A stretch of DNA of 64,000 nucleotides from Fasciola hepatica (taxonomy: Eukaryota > Platyhelminthes > Trematoda > Plagiorchiida > Fasciolidae): assembly GCA_948099385.1 (NCBI GenBank), contig CANUEZ040000204.1, positions 2,294,001 through 2,358,000 of the forward strand. The letters are read 5' to 3'. The notes beneath the pieces were generated by a model. That model did not search any database. It had not been told where the DNA came from and saw only the letters and a list, made by a program, of their open reading frames with translations. Position numbers and translations under genes: made by a program. Each line of letters starts with the position of its first letter. The stretch's first letter is position 1. Positions 15,301 to 28,263 of this stretch are shown here, in pieces.

Positions 15301-18300
15301 GGGCCTAAGTAAAACCAAGGCATTCCCTTATGAACAATCCACACAGATTGCTCATACAATGCAATAGAGCAGTAGCAGAGTAGATTTGTGTAATATGATT
15401 ATCCATGCAGCTTGAACACTGAACTGACCATTGAAAATTATGCAAGCACTGTACAGCTGTTTGATCCGCTAAGGGAATCATGAGCATTGCACATGGACAG
15501 AGCCCACACGGGGACACGAACAAGGGTTGGGGTGAACGATTGTCAGTCGAACACCCAAACCACAAGGCTATCCGATATCGGTCTGAACGCTTTGTTCAAC
15601 ATATACAATACATGATATAGCACAATCCCCAAATTGGCTTCGGCTTTCGCTTTCGCTTTGAATGGTAACAACCAAATTCTCGCACACCGATCCAATTCTA
15701 TGTTCCATCACTTCTCTATTTATGGGCCTATGTAAAACCAAACCATTCCCTTTTGAACAATCCACACAGATTGCTCATACAATGCAATAGAGCAGTAGCA
15801 GAGTAGATTTGTATAATATGATTCTCCATGCAGCTTGAACACTGAACTGACCATTGAAAATTATGGAAGCACTGTACAGCTGTTTGATCCGCTAAGGGAA
15901 TCATGAGCATTGCACATGGACAGAGCCCACACGAGGACACGAACAAGGGTTGGAGTGAACGATTGTCAGTCGAACACCCAAACCACAAGGCTATCCGACA
16001 TTGGTCTCAACGCTTTGTTCAACATATACAATACATGATATAGCACAATCCCCAAATTGGCTACGGCTTTCGCTTTCGCTTTGAACGGTAACAACCAAAT
16101 TCTCGCACACCGATCCAATCCTATGTTCCATCACTTCTCTATTTATGGGCCTAAGTAAAACCAAGGCATTCCTTTATGAACAATCCACACAGATTGCTCA
16201 TACAATGCAATAGAGCAGTAGCAGAGTAGATTTGTATAATATGATTCTCCATGCAGCTTGAACACTGAACTGACCATTGAAAATTATGCAAGCACTGTAC
16301 AGCTGTTTGATCCGCTAAGGGAATCATGATCATTGCACATGGACAGAGTCCACACGGGGACACGAACAAGGGTTGGGGTGAACGAATGTCAGTCGAACAC
16401 CCAAACTACAAGGCTATCCGATATGGGTCTCAACGCTTTGTTCAACATATACAATACATGATATAGCACAATCCCCAAATTGGCTTCGGCTTTCGCTTTC
16501 GCTTTGAACGGTAACAACCAAATTCTCGCACACCGATCCAATCCTATGTTCCATCACTTCTCTATTTATGGGCCTAAGTAAAACCAAGGCATTCCCTTAT
16601 GAACAAACCACACAGATTGCTCATACAATGCAATAGAGCAGTAGCAGAGTAGATTTGTATAATATGATTCTCCATGCAGCTTGAACACTGAACTGACCAT
16701 TGAAAATTATGCAAGCACTGTACAGCTGTTTGATCCGCTAAGGGAATCATGATCATTGCACATGGACAGAGCCCACACGAGGACACGAACAAGGGTTGGG
16801 GTGGACGATTGTCAGTCGAACACCGAAAACACAGGGCTATGCGATATGGGTCTCAACGCTTTGTTCAACATATACAATACATGATATAGCACAATCCCCA
16901 AATCGGCTTCGGCTTTCGCTTTCGCTTTGAACGGTAACAACCAAATTCTCGCACACCGATCCAATCCTATGTTCCATCACTTCTCCATTTATGGGCCTAA
17001 GTAAAACCAAGGCATTCCCTTATGAACAATCCACACAGATTGCTCATACAATGCAATAGAGCAGTAGCAGAGTAGATTTGTATAATATGATTCTCCATGC
17101 AGCTTGAACACTGAACTGACCATTGAAAATTATGGAAGCACTGTACAGCTGTTTGATCCGCTAAGGGAATCATGAGCATTGCACATGGACAGAGCCCACT
17201 CGGAGACACGAACAAGGGTTGGGTTGAACGATTGTCAGTCGAACACCCAAACCACAACGCTATCCGATTTGGGTCTGAACGCTTTGTTCAACATATACAA
17301 TACATGATATAGCACAATCCCCAAATTGGCTTCGGCTTTCGCTTTCGCTTTGAACGGTAACAACCAAATTCTCGCACACCGATCCAATCCTATGTTCCAT
17401 CACTTCTCTATTTATGGGCCTAAGTAAAACCAAGGCTTTCTCTTATGAACAATCCACACAGATTGCTCATACAATGCAATAGAGCAGTAGCAGAGTAGAT
17501 TTGTATAATATGATTCTCCATGCAACGTGAACACTGAACTGACCATTAAAAATTATGGAAGCACTGTACAGCTGTTTGATCCGCTAAGGGAATCATGAGC
17601 ATTGCACATGGACAGAGCCCACACGGGGACACGAATAAGGGTTGGGGTGAACGATTGTCAGTCGAACACCCAAACCACAAGGCTATCCGATATGGGTCTC
17701 AACGCTTTGTTCAACATATACAATACATGTTATAGCACAATCCCCAAATTGGATTCGGCTTTCGCTTTCGCTTTGAACGGTAACAACCAAATTCTCGCAC
17801 ACCGATCCAATCCTATGTTCCATCACATCTCTATTTATGGGCCTAAGTAAAACCAAGGCATTCCCTTATGAACAATCCACACAGATTGCTCATACAATGC
17901 AATAGAGCAGTAGCAGAGTAGATTTGTATAATATGATTCTCCATGCAGCTTGAACACTGAACTGACCAGTGAGAATGATTGAAGCACTGTACAGCTGTTT
18001 GATGCGATAAGGGAATCATGATCATTGCACATGGACAGAGCCCACACGAGGACACGAACAAGGGTTGGGGTGAACGATTGTCAGTCGAACACCCAAACCA
18101 CAAGGCTATCCGATATGGGTCTGAACGCTTTGTTCAACATATACACTACATGATATAGCACAATCCCCAAATCGGCTTCGGCTTTCGCTTTCGCTTTGAA
18201 CGGTAACAACCAAATTCTCGCACACCGATCCAATCCTATGTTCCATCACTTCTCCATTTATGGGCCTAAGTAAAACCAAGGCATTCCCTTATGAACAATC

Positions 18301-21300
18301 CACACAGATTGCTCATACAATGCAATAGAGCAGTAGCAGAGTAGATTTGTATAATATGATTCTCCATGCAGCTTGAACACTGAACTGACCATTGAAAATT
18401 ATGGAAGCACTGTACAGCTGTTTGATCCGCTAAGGGAATCATGATCATTGCACATGGACAGAGCCCACACGAGGACACGAACAAGGGTTGGGGTGGACGA
18501 TTGTCAGTCGAACACCCAAAACACAGGGCTATCCGATATGGGTCTCAACGCTTTGTTCAACATATACAATACATGATATAGCACAATCCTCAAATTGGCT
18601 TCGGCTTCAGCATTCGCTTTGAACGGTAACAACCAAATTCTCGCACACCGATCCAATCCTATGTTCCATCACTTCTCCATTTATGGGCCTAAGTAAAACC
18701 AAGGCATTCCCTTATGAACAATCCACACAGATTGCTCATACAATGCAATAGAGCAGTAGCAGAGTAGATTTGTATAATATGATTCTCCATGCAGCTTGAA
18801 CACTGAACTGACCATTGAAAATTATGGAAGCACTGTACAGCTGTTTGATGCGCTAAGGGAATCAAGAGCATTGCACATGGACAGAGCCCACTCGGAGACA
18901 CGAACAAGGGTTGGGTTGAACGATTGTCAGTCGAACACCCAAACCACAACGCTATCCGATTTGGGTCTGAACGCTTTGTTCAACATATACAATACATGAT
19001 ATAGCACAATCCTCAAATTGGCTTCGGCTTTCGCTTTCGCTTTTAACGGTAACAACCAAATTCTCGCACACCGATCCAATCCTATGTTCCATCACTTCTC
19101 TATTTATGGGCCTAAGTAAAACCAAGGCTTTCTCTTATGAACAATCCACACAGATTGCTCATACAATGCAATAGAGCAGTAGCAGAGTAGATTTGTATAA
19201 TATGATTCTCCATGCAACGTGAACACTGAACTGACCATTGAAAATAATGGAAGCACTGTACAGCTGTTTGATCCGCTAAGGGAATCATGAGCATTGCACA
19301 TGGACAGAGCCCACACGGGGACACGAACAAGGGTTGGGGTGAGGGATTGTCAGTCGAACACCCAAACCACAAGGCTATCCGATATGGGTCTCAACGCTTT
19401 GTTCAACATATACAATACATGATATAGCACAATCCCCAAATTGGCTACGGCTTTCGCTTTCGCTTTGAACGGTAACAACCAAATTCTCGCACACCGATCC
19501 AATCCTATGTTCCATCACTTCTCTATTTATGGACCAAAGTAAAACCAAGGCATTCCCTTATGAACAATCCACACAGATTGCTCATACAATGCAATAGAGC
19601 AGTAGCAGAGTAGATTTGTATAATATGATTCTCCATGCAGCTTGAACACTGAACTGACCAGTGAGATTGATTGAAGCACTGTACAGCTGTTTGATGCGCT
19701 AAGGGAATCATGAGCATTGCACATGGACAGAGCCCACACGAGGACACGAACAAGGGTTGGGGTGAACGATTGTCAGTCGAACACCCAAACCACAAGGCTA
19801 TCCGTTATGGGTCTGAACGCTTTGTTCAACATATACAATACATGATATAGCACAATCCTCAAATTGGCTTCGGCTTTCGCTTTCGCTTTGAATGGTAACA
19901 ACCAAATTCTCGCACACCGATCCAATCCTATGTTCCATCACTTCTCTATTTATGGGCCTAAGTAAAACCAAGGCATTCCCTTATGAACAATCCACACAGA
20001 TTGCTCATACAATGCAATAGAGCAGTAGCAGAGTAGATTTGTATAATATGATTCTCCACGCAGTTAGAACACTGAACTGACCATTGAAAATTATGGAAGC
20101 ACTGTACAGCTGTTTGATGCGCTAAGGGAATCATGAGCATTGCACATGGACAGAGCCCACACGGGAACACGAACAAGGGTTGGGGTGAACGATTGTCAGT
20201 CGAACACCCAAACCACAAGGCTATCCGATATGGGTCTCAACGCTTTGTTCAACATATACAATACATGTTATAGCACAATCCCCAAATTGGATTCGGCTTT
20301 CGCTTTCGCTTTGAACGGTAACAACCAAATTCTCGCACACCGATCCAATCCTATGTTCCATCACATCTCTATTTATGGACCAAAGTAAAACCAAGGCATT
20401 CCCTTATGAACAATCCACACAGATTGCTCATACAATGCAATAGAGCAGTAGCAGAGTAGATTTGTATAATATGATTCTCCATGCAGCTTGAACACTGAAC
20501 TGACCGTTGAAAATGATGGAAGCACTGTACAGCTGTTTGATGCGCTAAGGGAATCATGAGCATTGCACATGGACAGAGCCCACACGGGGACACGAACAAG
20601 GGTTGGGTGAACGATTGTCACTCGAACACCCAAACCACAAGGCTATCCGATATGGGTCTCAACGCTTTGTTCAACATATACAATACATGATATAGCACAA
20701 TCCCCAAATTGGCTACGGCTTTCGCTTTCGCTTTGAACGGTAACAACCAAATTCTCACACACCGATCCAATCCTATGTTCCATCACTTCTCTATTTATGG
20801 GCCTAAGTAAAACCAAGGCATTCCCTTATGAACAATCCACACACAGATTGCTCATACAATGCAATAGAGCAGTAGCAGAGTAGATTTGTATAATATGATT
20901 CTCCATGCAGCTTGAACACTGAACTGACCAGTGAGATTGATTGAAGCACTGTACAGCTGTTTGATGCGCTAAGGGAATCATGAGCATTGCACATGGACAG
21001 AGCCCACACGAGGACACGAACAAGGGTTGGGGTGAACGATTGTCAGTCGAACACCCAAACCACAAGGCTATCCGTTATGGGTCTGAACGCTTTGTTCAAC
21101 ATATACAATACATGATATAGCACAATCCTCAAATTGGCTTCGGCTTTCGCTTTCGCTTTGAATGGTAACAACCAAATTCTCGCACACCGATCCAATCCTA
21201 TGTTCCATCACTTCTCTATTTATGGGCCTAAGTAAAACCAAGGCATTCCCTTATGCACAATCCACACAGATTGCTCATACAATGCAATAGAGCAGTAGCA

Positions 21301-24300
21301 GAGTAGATTTGTATAATATGATTCTCCACGCAGTTAGAACACTGAACTGACCATTGAAAATTATGGAAGCACTGTACAGCTGTTTGATGCGCTAAGGGAA
21401 TCATGAGCATTGCACATGGACAGAGCCCACACGGGAACACGAACAAGGGTTGGGGTGAACGATTGTCAGTCGAACACCCAAACCACAAGGCTATCCGATA
21501 TGGGTCTCAACGCTTTGTTCAACATATACACTACATGATATAGCACAATCCCCAAATTGGATTCGGCTTTCGCTTTCGCTTTGAACGGTAACAACCAAAT
21601 TCTCGCACACCGATCCAATCGTATGTTCCATCACTTCTCTATTTATGGGCCTAAGTAAAACCAAGGCATTCCCTTATGAACAATCCCCACACAGATTGCT
21701 CATACAATGCAATAGAGCAGTAGCAGAGTAGATTTGTATAATATGATTCTCCATGCAGCTTGAACACTGAACTGACCATTGAAAATTATGGAAGCACTGT
21801 ACAGCTGTTTGATCCGCTAAGGGAATCATGAGCATTGCACATGGACAGAGCCCACACGAGGACACGAACAAGGGTTGGGGTGGACGATTGTCAGTCGAAC
21901 ACCCAAACCACAAGGCTATCCGACATTGGTCTCAACGCTTTGTTCAACATATACAATACATGATATAGCACAATCCTTAAATTTGCTTCGGCTTTCGCTT
22001 TCGCTTTGAACGGTAACAACCAAATTCTCGCACACCGATCCAATCCTATGTTCCATCACTTCTCTATTTATGGGCCTAAGTAAAACCAAGGCATTCCCTT
22101 ATGAACAATCCCCACACAGATTGCTCATACAATGAAATAGAGCAGTAGCAGAGTAGATTTGTATAATATGATTCTCCATGCAGCTTGAACACTGAACTGA
22201 CCATTGAAAATTATGGAAGCACTGTACAGCTGTTTGATGCGCTAAGGGAATCATGATCATTGCACATGGACAGAGCCCACACGGGAACACGAACAAGGGT
22301 TGGGGTGAACGATTGTCAGTCGAACACCCAAACCACAAGGCTATCCGATATGGGTCTCAACGCTTTGTTCAATATATACAATACATGATATAGCACAATC
22401 CCCAAATTGGCTTCGGCTTTCGCTTTCGCTTTGAACGGTAACAACCAAATTCTCGCACACCGATCCAATCCTATGTTCCATCACATCTCTATTTATGGGC
22501 CTAAGTAAAACCAAGGCATTCCCTTATGAACAATCCACACAGATTGCTCATACAATGCAATAGAGCAGTAGCAGAGTAGATTTGTATAATATGATTCTCC
22601 ATGCAGCTTGAACACTGAACTGACCATTGAAAATTATGGAAGCACTGTACAGCTGTTTGATGCGCTAAGGGAATCATGAGCATTGCACATGGACAGAGCC
22701 CACTCGGAGACACGAACAAGGGTTGGGGTGAACGAATGTCAGTCGAACACCCAAATCACAAGGCTATCCGATATGGGTCTCAACGCTTTGTTCAACATAT
22801 ACAATACATGATATAGCACAATCCTCAAATTGGCTTCGGCTTTCGCTTTCGCTTTTAACGGTAACAACCAAATTCTCGCACACCGATCCAATCCTATGTT
22901 CCATCACTTCTCTATTTATGGGCCTAAGTAAAACCAAGGCATTCCCTTATGAACAATCCACACAGATTGCTCATACAATGCAATAGAGCAGTAGCAGAGT
23001 AGATTTGTATAATATGATTCTCCATGCAGTTAGAACACTGAACTGACCATTGAAAATTATGGAAGCACTGTACAGCTGTTTGATGCGCTAAGGGAATTAT
23101 GAGCATTGCACATAGACAGAGCCCACACGGGGACACGAACAAGGGTTGGGGTGAACGAATGTCAGTCGAACACCCAAACCACAAGGCTATCCGATATGGG
23201 TCTCAACGCTTTGTTCAACATATACAATACATGATATAGCACAATCCCCAAATCGGCTTCGGCTTTCGCTTTCGCTTTGAACGCTAACAACCAAATTCTC
23301 GCACACCGATCCAATCCTATGTTCCATCACTTCTCTATTTATGGGCCTAAGTAAAACCAAGGCATTCCCTTATGAACAATCCACACAGATTGCTCATACA
23401 ATGCAATAGAGCAGTAGCAGAGTAGATTTGTATAATATGATTATCCATGCAGCTTGAACACTGAACTGACCATTGAAAATTATGGAAGCACTGTACAGCT
23501 GTTTGATCCGCTAAGGGAATCATGAGCATTGCACATGGACAGAGCCCACTCGGAGACACGAACAAGGGTTGGGGTGAACGAATGTCAGTCGAACACCCAA
23601 ACCACAAGGCTATCCGTTATGGGTCTGAACGCTTTGTTCAACATATACAATACATGATATAGCAAAATCCTCAAATTGGCTACGGCTTTCGCTTTCGCTT
23701 TGAACGGTAACAACCAAATTCTCGCACACCGATCCAATCCTATGTTCCATCACATCTCCATTTATGGGCCTATGTAAAACCATGGCATTCCCTTATGAAC
23801 AATCCACACAGATTGCTCATACAATGCAATAGAGCAGTAGCAGAGTAGATTTGTATAATATGATTCTCCATGCAGCTTGACCACGGAACTGACCATTGAA
23901 AATTATGGAAGCACTGTACAGCTGTTTGATCCGCTAAGGGAATCATGAGCATTGCGCATGGACAGAGCCCACACGGGGACACGAACAAGGGTCCGGGTGA
24001 ACGATTGTCAGTCGAACACCCAAACCACAAGGCTATCCGATATGGGTCTCAACGCTTTGTTCAACATATACAATACATGTTATAGCACAATCCCCAAATT
24101 GGCTTCGGCTTTCGCTTTCGTTTTGAACGGTAACAACCAAATTCTCGCACACCGATCCAATCCTATGTTCCATCACTTCTCTATTTATGGGCCTAAATAA
24201 AACCAAGGCATTCCCTTATGAACAATCCACACAGATTGCTCATACAATGCAATAGAGCAGTAGCAGAGTAGATTTGTATAATATGATTCTCCATGCAGCT

Positions 24301-24455
24301 TGACCACGGAACTGACCATTGCAAATTATGGAAGCACTGTACAGCTGTTTGATGCGATAAGGGAATCATGAGCATTGCACATGGACAGAGCCCACTCGGA
24401 GACACGAACAAGGGTTGGGGTGAACGATTGTCAGTCGAACACCCAAACCACAAGG
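12344..24455 (-). repeat. Middle sequence zone of array A
   Basis: Most monomers in this stretch share GATTGTCAGTCG, where flanking monomers read GAATGTCAGTCG. Many also carry the CACACGAGGACAC form of the CACACGGGGACAC / CACTCGGAGACAC marker. Left of the zone CACACGGGGACAC dominates; right of it CACTCGGAGACAC dominates. A few exceptions (22,924, 23,347 and 14,870 units) show mixing. The pattern fits local homogenisation in blocks. Zone edges are approximate. Confidence 0.65.
19540..21530 (-). repeat. Trimeric higher-order repeat, about 1,270 bp offset, in array A
   Basis: The pair of units near 19,535 and 19,958 recurs near 20,803 and 21,228. Shared private features are AGTGAGATTGATTGAAGCAC, CCGTTATGGGTCTGAACGC and the odd CTCCACGCAGTTAGAACACTG. 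The offset of 1,270 reflects three monomers, a 2-bp gain near 20,840 and a 1-bp loss in the G run near 20,608. The monomer between them is less alike, so the repeat is partial. Confidence 0.7.
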
Positions 24456-24496
24456 CTATCCGATATGGGTCTCAACGCTTTGTTCAACATATGCAC

Positions 24497-27057
24497 TACA
24501 TGATATAGCACAATCCCCAAATTGGCTTCGGCTTTCGCTTTCGCTTTGAACGGTAACAACCAAATTCTCGCACACCGATCCAATCCTATGTTCCATCACT
24601 TCTCTATTTATGGGCCTAAGTAAAACCAAGGCATTCCCTTATGAACAATCCACACAGATTGCTCATACAATGCAATAGAGCAGTAGCAGAGTAGATTTGT
24701 ATAATATGATTCTCCATGCAGCTTGAACACTGAACTGACCATTGGAAATTATGGAAGCACTGTACAGCTGTTTGATGCGCTAAGGGAATCATGAGCATTG
24801 CACATGGACAGAGCCCACTCGGAGACACGAACAAGGGTTGGGGTGAACGAATGTCAGTCGAACACCCAAACCACAAGGCTATCCGATATGGGTCTCAACG
24901 CTTTGTTCAACATATACAATACATGATATAGCACAATCCCCAAATTGGCTTCGGCTTTCGCTTTCGCTTTGAACGGTATCAACCAAATTCTCGCACACCG
25001 ATCCAATCCTATGTTCCATCACTTCTCTATTTATGGGCCTAAATAAAACCAAGGCAGTCCCGTATGAACAATCCACACAGATTGCTCATACAATGCAATA
25101 GAGCAGTAGCAGAGTAGATTTGTATAATATGATTATCCATGCAGCTTGAACACTGAACTGACCATTGAAAATTATGGAAGCACTGTACAGCTGTTTGATC
25201 CGCTAAGGGAATCATGAGCATTGCACATGGACAGAGCCCACTCGGAGACACGAACAAGGGTTGGGGTGAACGAATGTCAGTCGAACACCCAAACCACAAG
25301 GCTATCCGATATGGGTCTGAACGCTTTGTTCAACATATACACTACATGATATAGCACAATCCCCAAATTGGCTTCGGCTTTCGCTTTCGCTTTGAACGGT
25401 AACAACCAAATTCTCGCACACCGATCCAATCCTATGTTCCATCACTTCTCTATTTATGGGCCTAAGTAAAACCAAGGCATTCCCTTATGAACAATCCCCA
25501 CACAGATTGCTCATACAATGCAATGGAGCAGTAGCAGAGTAGATTTGTATAATATGATTCTCCATGCAGCTTGAACACTGAACTGACCATTGAAAATTAT
25601 GGAAGCACTGTACAGCTGTTTGATCCGCTAAGGGAATCATGAGCATTGCACATGGACAGAGCCCACTCGGAGACACGAACAAGGGTTGGGGTGAACGAAT
25701 GTCAGTCGAACACCCAAACCACAAGGCTATCCCATATGGGTCTGAACGCTTTGTTCAACATATACAATACATGATATAGCACAATCCCCAAATTGGCTTC
25801 GGCTTTCGCTTTCGCTTTGAACGGTAACAACCAAATTCTCGCACACCGATCCAATCCTATGTTCCATCACTTCTCTATTTATGGGCCTAAGTAAAACCAA
25901 GGCATTCCCTTATGAACAATCCACACAGATTGCTCATACAATGCAATAGAGCAGTAGCAGAGTAGATTTGTATAATATGATTCTCCATGCAGCTTGAACA
26001 CTGAACTGACCATTGGAAATTATGGAAGCACTGTACAGCTGTTTGATGCGCTAAGGGAATCATGAGCATTGCACATGGACAGAGCCCACTCGGAGACACG
26101 AACAAGGGTTGGGGTGAACGAATGTCAGTCGAACACCCAAACCACAAGGCTATCCGATATGGGTCTCAACGCTTTGTTCAACATATACAATACATGATAT
26201 AGCACAATCCCCAAATTGGCTTCGGCTTTCGCTTTCGCTTTGAACGGTATCAACCAAATTCTCGCACACCGATCCAATCCTATGTTCCATCACTTCTCTA
26301 TTTATGGGCCTAAATAAAACCAAGGCAGTCCCGTATGAACAATCCACACAGATTGCTCATAAAATGCAATAGAGCAGTAGCAGAGTAGATTTGTATAATA
26401 TGATTATCCATGCAGCTTGAACACTGAACTGACCATTGAAAATTATGGAAGCACTGTACAGCTGTTTGATCCGCTAAGGGAATCATGAGCATTGCACATG
26501 GACAGAGCCCACTCGGAGACACGAACAAGGGTTGGGGTGAACGAATGTCAGTCGAACACCCAAACCACAAGGCTATCCGATATGGGTCTGAACGCTTTGT
26601 TCAACATATACACTACATGATATAGCACAATCCCCAAATTGGCTTCGGCTTTCGCTTTCGCTTTGAACGGTAACAACCAAATTCTCGCACACCGATCCAA
26701 TCCTATGTTCCATCACTTCTCTATTTATGGGCCTAAGTAAAACCAAGGCATTCCCTTATGAACAATCCCCACACAGATTGCTCATACAATGCAATGGAGC
26801 AGTAGCAGAGTAGATTTGTATAATATGATTCTCCATGCAGCTTGAACACTGAACTGACCATTGAAAATTATGGAAGCACTGTACAGCTGTTTGATCCGCT
26901 AAGGGAATCATGAGCATTGCACATGGACAGAGCCCACTCGGAGACACGAACAAGGGTTGGGGTGAACGAATGTCAGTCGAACACCCAAACCACAAGGCTA
27001 TCCCATATGGGTCTGAACGCTTTGTTCAACATATACAATACATGATATAGCACAATC
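24497..27057 (-). repeat. Trimeric tandem duplication, 1,271 bp offset, in array A
   Basis: Bases 24,497-25,786 match 25,768-27,057. The one clear difference I saw is at 26,362 (AAAATGCAAT against ACAATGCAAT). Shared private variants include GGCAGTCCCGTATG, GGTATCAACC, GATTATCCATG, the 2-bp gain CCCCACACAG, CAATGGAGCAG and TATCCCATATGG. Identity starts after 24,496 (ATGCAC against ATACAA) and ends at 27,058 (CAATCTCC against CAATCCCC). Confidence 0.85.
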
Positions 27058-27843
27058 TCCAAATTGGCTTCGGCTTTCGCTTTCGCTTTGAACGGTAAAA
27101 ACCAAATTCTCGCACACCGATCCAATCGTATGTTCCATCACTTCTCTATTTATGGGCCTAAATAAAACCAAGGCATTCCCTTATGAACAATCCACACAGA
27201 TTGCTCATAAAATGCAATGGAGCAGTAGCAGAGTAGATTTGTATAATATGATTCTCCATGCAGCTTGAACACTGAACTGACCATTGAAAATTATGGAAGC
27301 ACTGTACAGCTGTTTGATCCGCTAAGGGAATCATGAGCATTGCACATGGACAGAGCCCACTCGAAGACACGAACAAGGGTTGGGGTGAACGAATGTCAGT
27401 CGAACACCCAAACCACAAGGCTATCCGATATGGGTCTCAACGCTTCGTTCAACATATATAATACATGATATAGCACAATCCCCAAATCGCCTTCGGCTTT
27501 CGCTTTCGCTTTGAACGGTAACAACCAAATTCTCGCACACCGATCCAATCCTATGTTCCATCACTTCTCTATTTATGGGCCTAAGTAAAACCAAGGCATT
27601 CCCTTATGAACAAACCACACAGATTGCTCATACAATGCAATAGAGCAGTAGCAGAGTAGATTTGTATAATATGATTCTCCACGCAGTTAGAACACTGAAC
27701 TGACCATTGAAAATTATGGAAGCACTGTACAGCTGTTTGATCCGCTAAGGGAATCATGAGCATTGCACATGGACAGAGCCCACTCGGAGACACGAACTAG
27801 GGTTGGGGTGAACGAATGTCAGTCGAACACCCAAACCACAAGG

Positions 27844-28263
27844 CTATCCGATATGGGTCTCAACGCTTTGTTCAACATATACAATACATGATATAGCACA
27901 ATCCCCAAATTGGCTTCGGCTTTCGCTTTCGCTTTGAACGGTAACAACCAAATTCTCGCACACCGATCCAATCCTATGTTCCATCACTTCTCTATTTATG
28001 GGCCTAAGTAAAACCAAGGCATTCCCTATGAACAATCCACACAGATTGCTCATACAATGCAAAAGCGCAGTAGCTGAGTGGGTTTGTATAATATGGTTCT
28101 CCATGCAGCTTGAACACTGAACTGACCATTGAAATTTATGGAAGCACTGTACAGCTGTTTGATCCGCTAAGGGAATCATGAGCATTGCACATGGACAGAG
28201 CCCACACGAGGACACGAACAAGGGTTGGGTTGGACGATTGTCAGTCGAACACCCAAACCACAA
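27844..28263 (-). other. Longest ORF in the window (139 residues), a frameshift fusion across monomers
   Basis: A 1-bp loss near 28,027 (ATTCCCTATGAAC in place of ATTCCCTTATGAAC) makes the unit 422 bp and joins the usual 86-residue frame to a second minus-strand frame of the next unit (ALVLLRPINREVMEHRIGSV). The fusion occurs once and has no recognisable domain. It is a consequence of satellite mutation, not a gene call. Confidence 0.15.
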
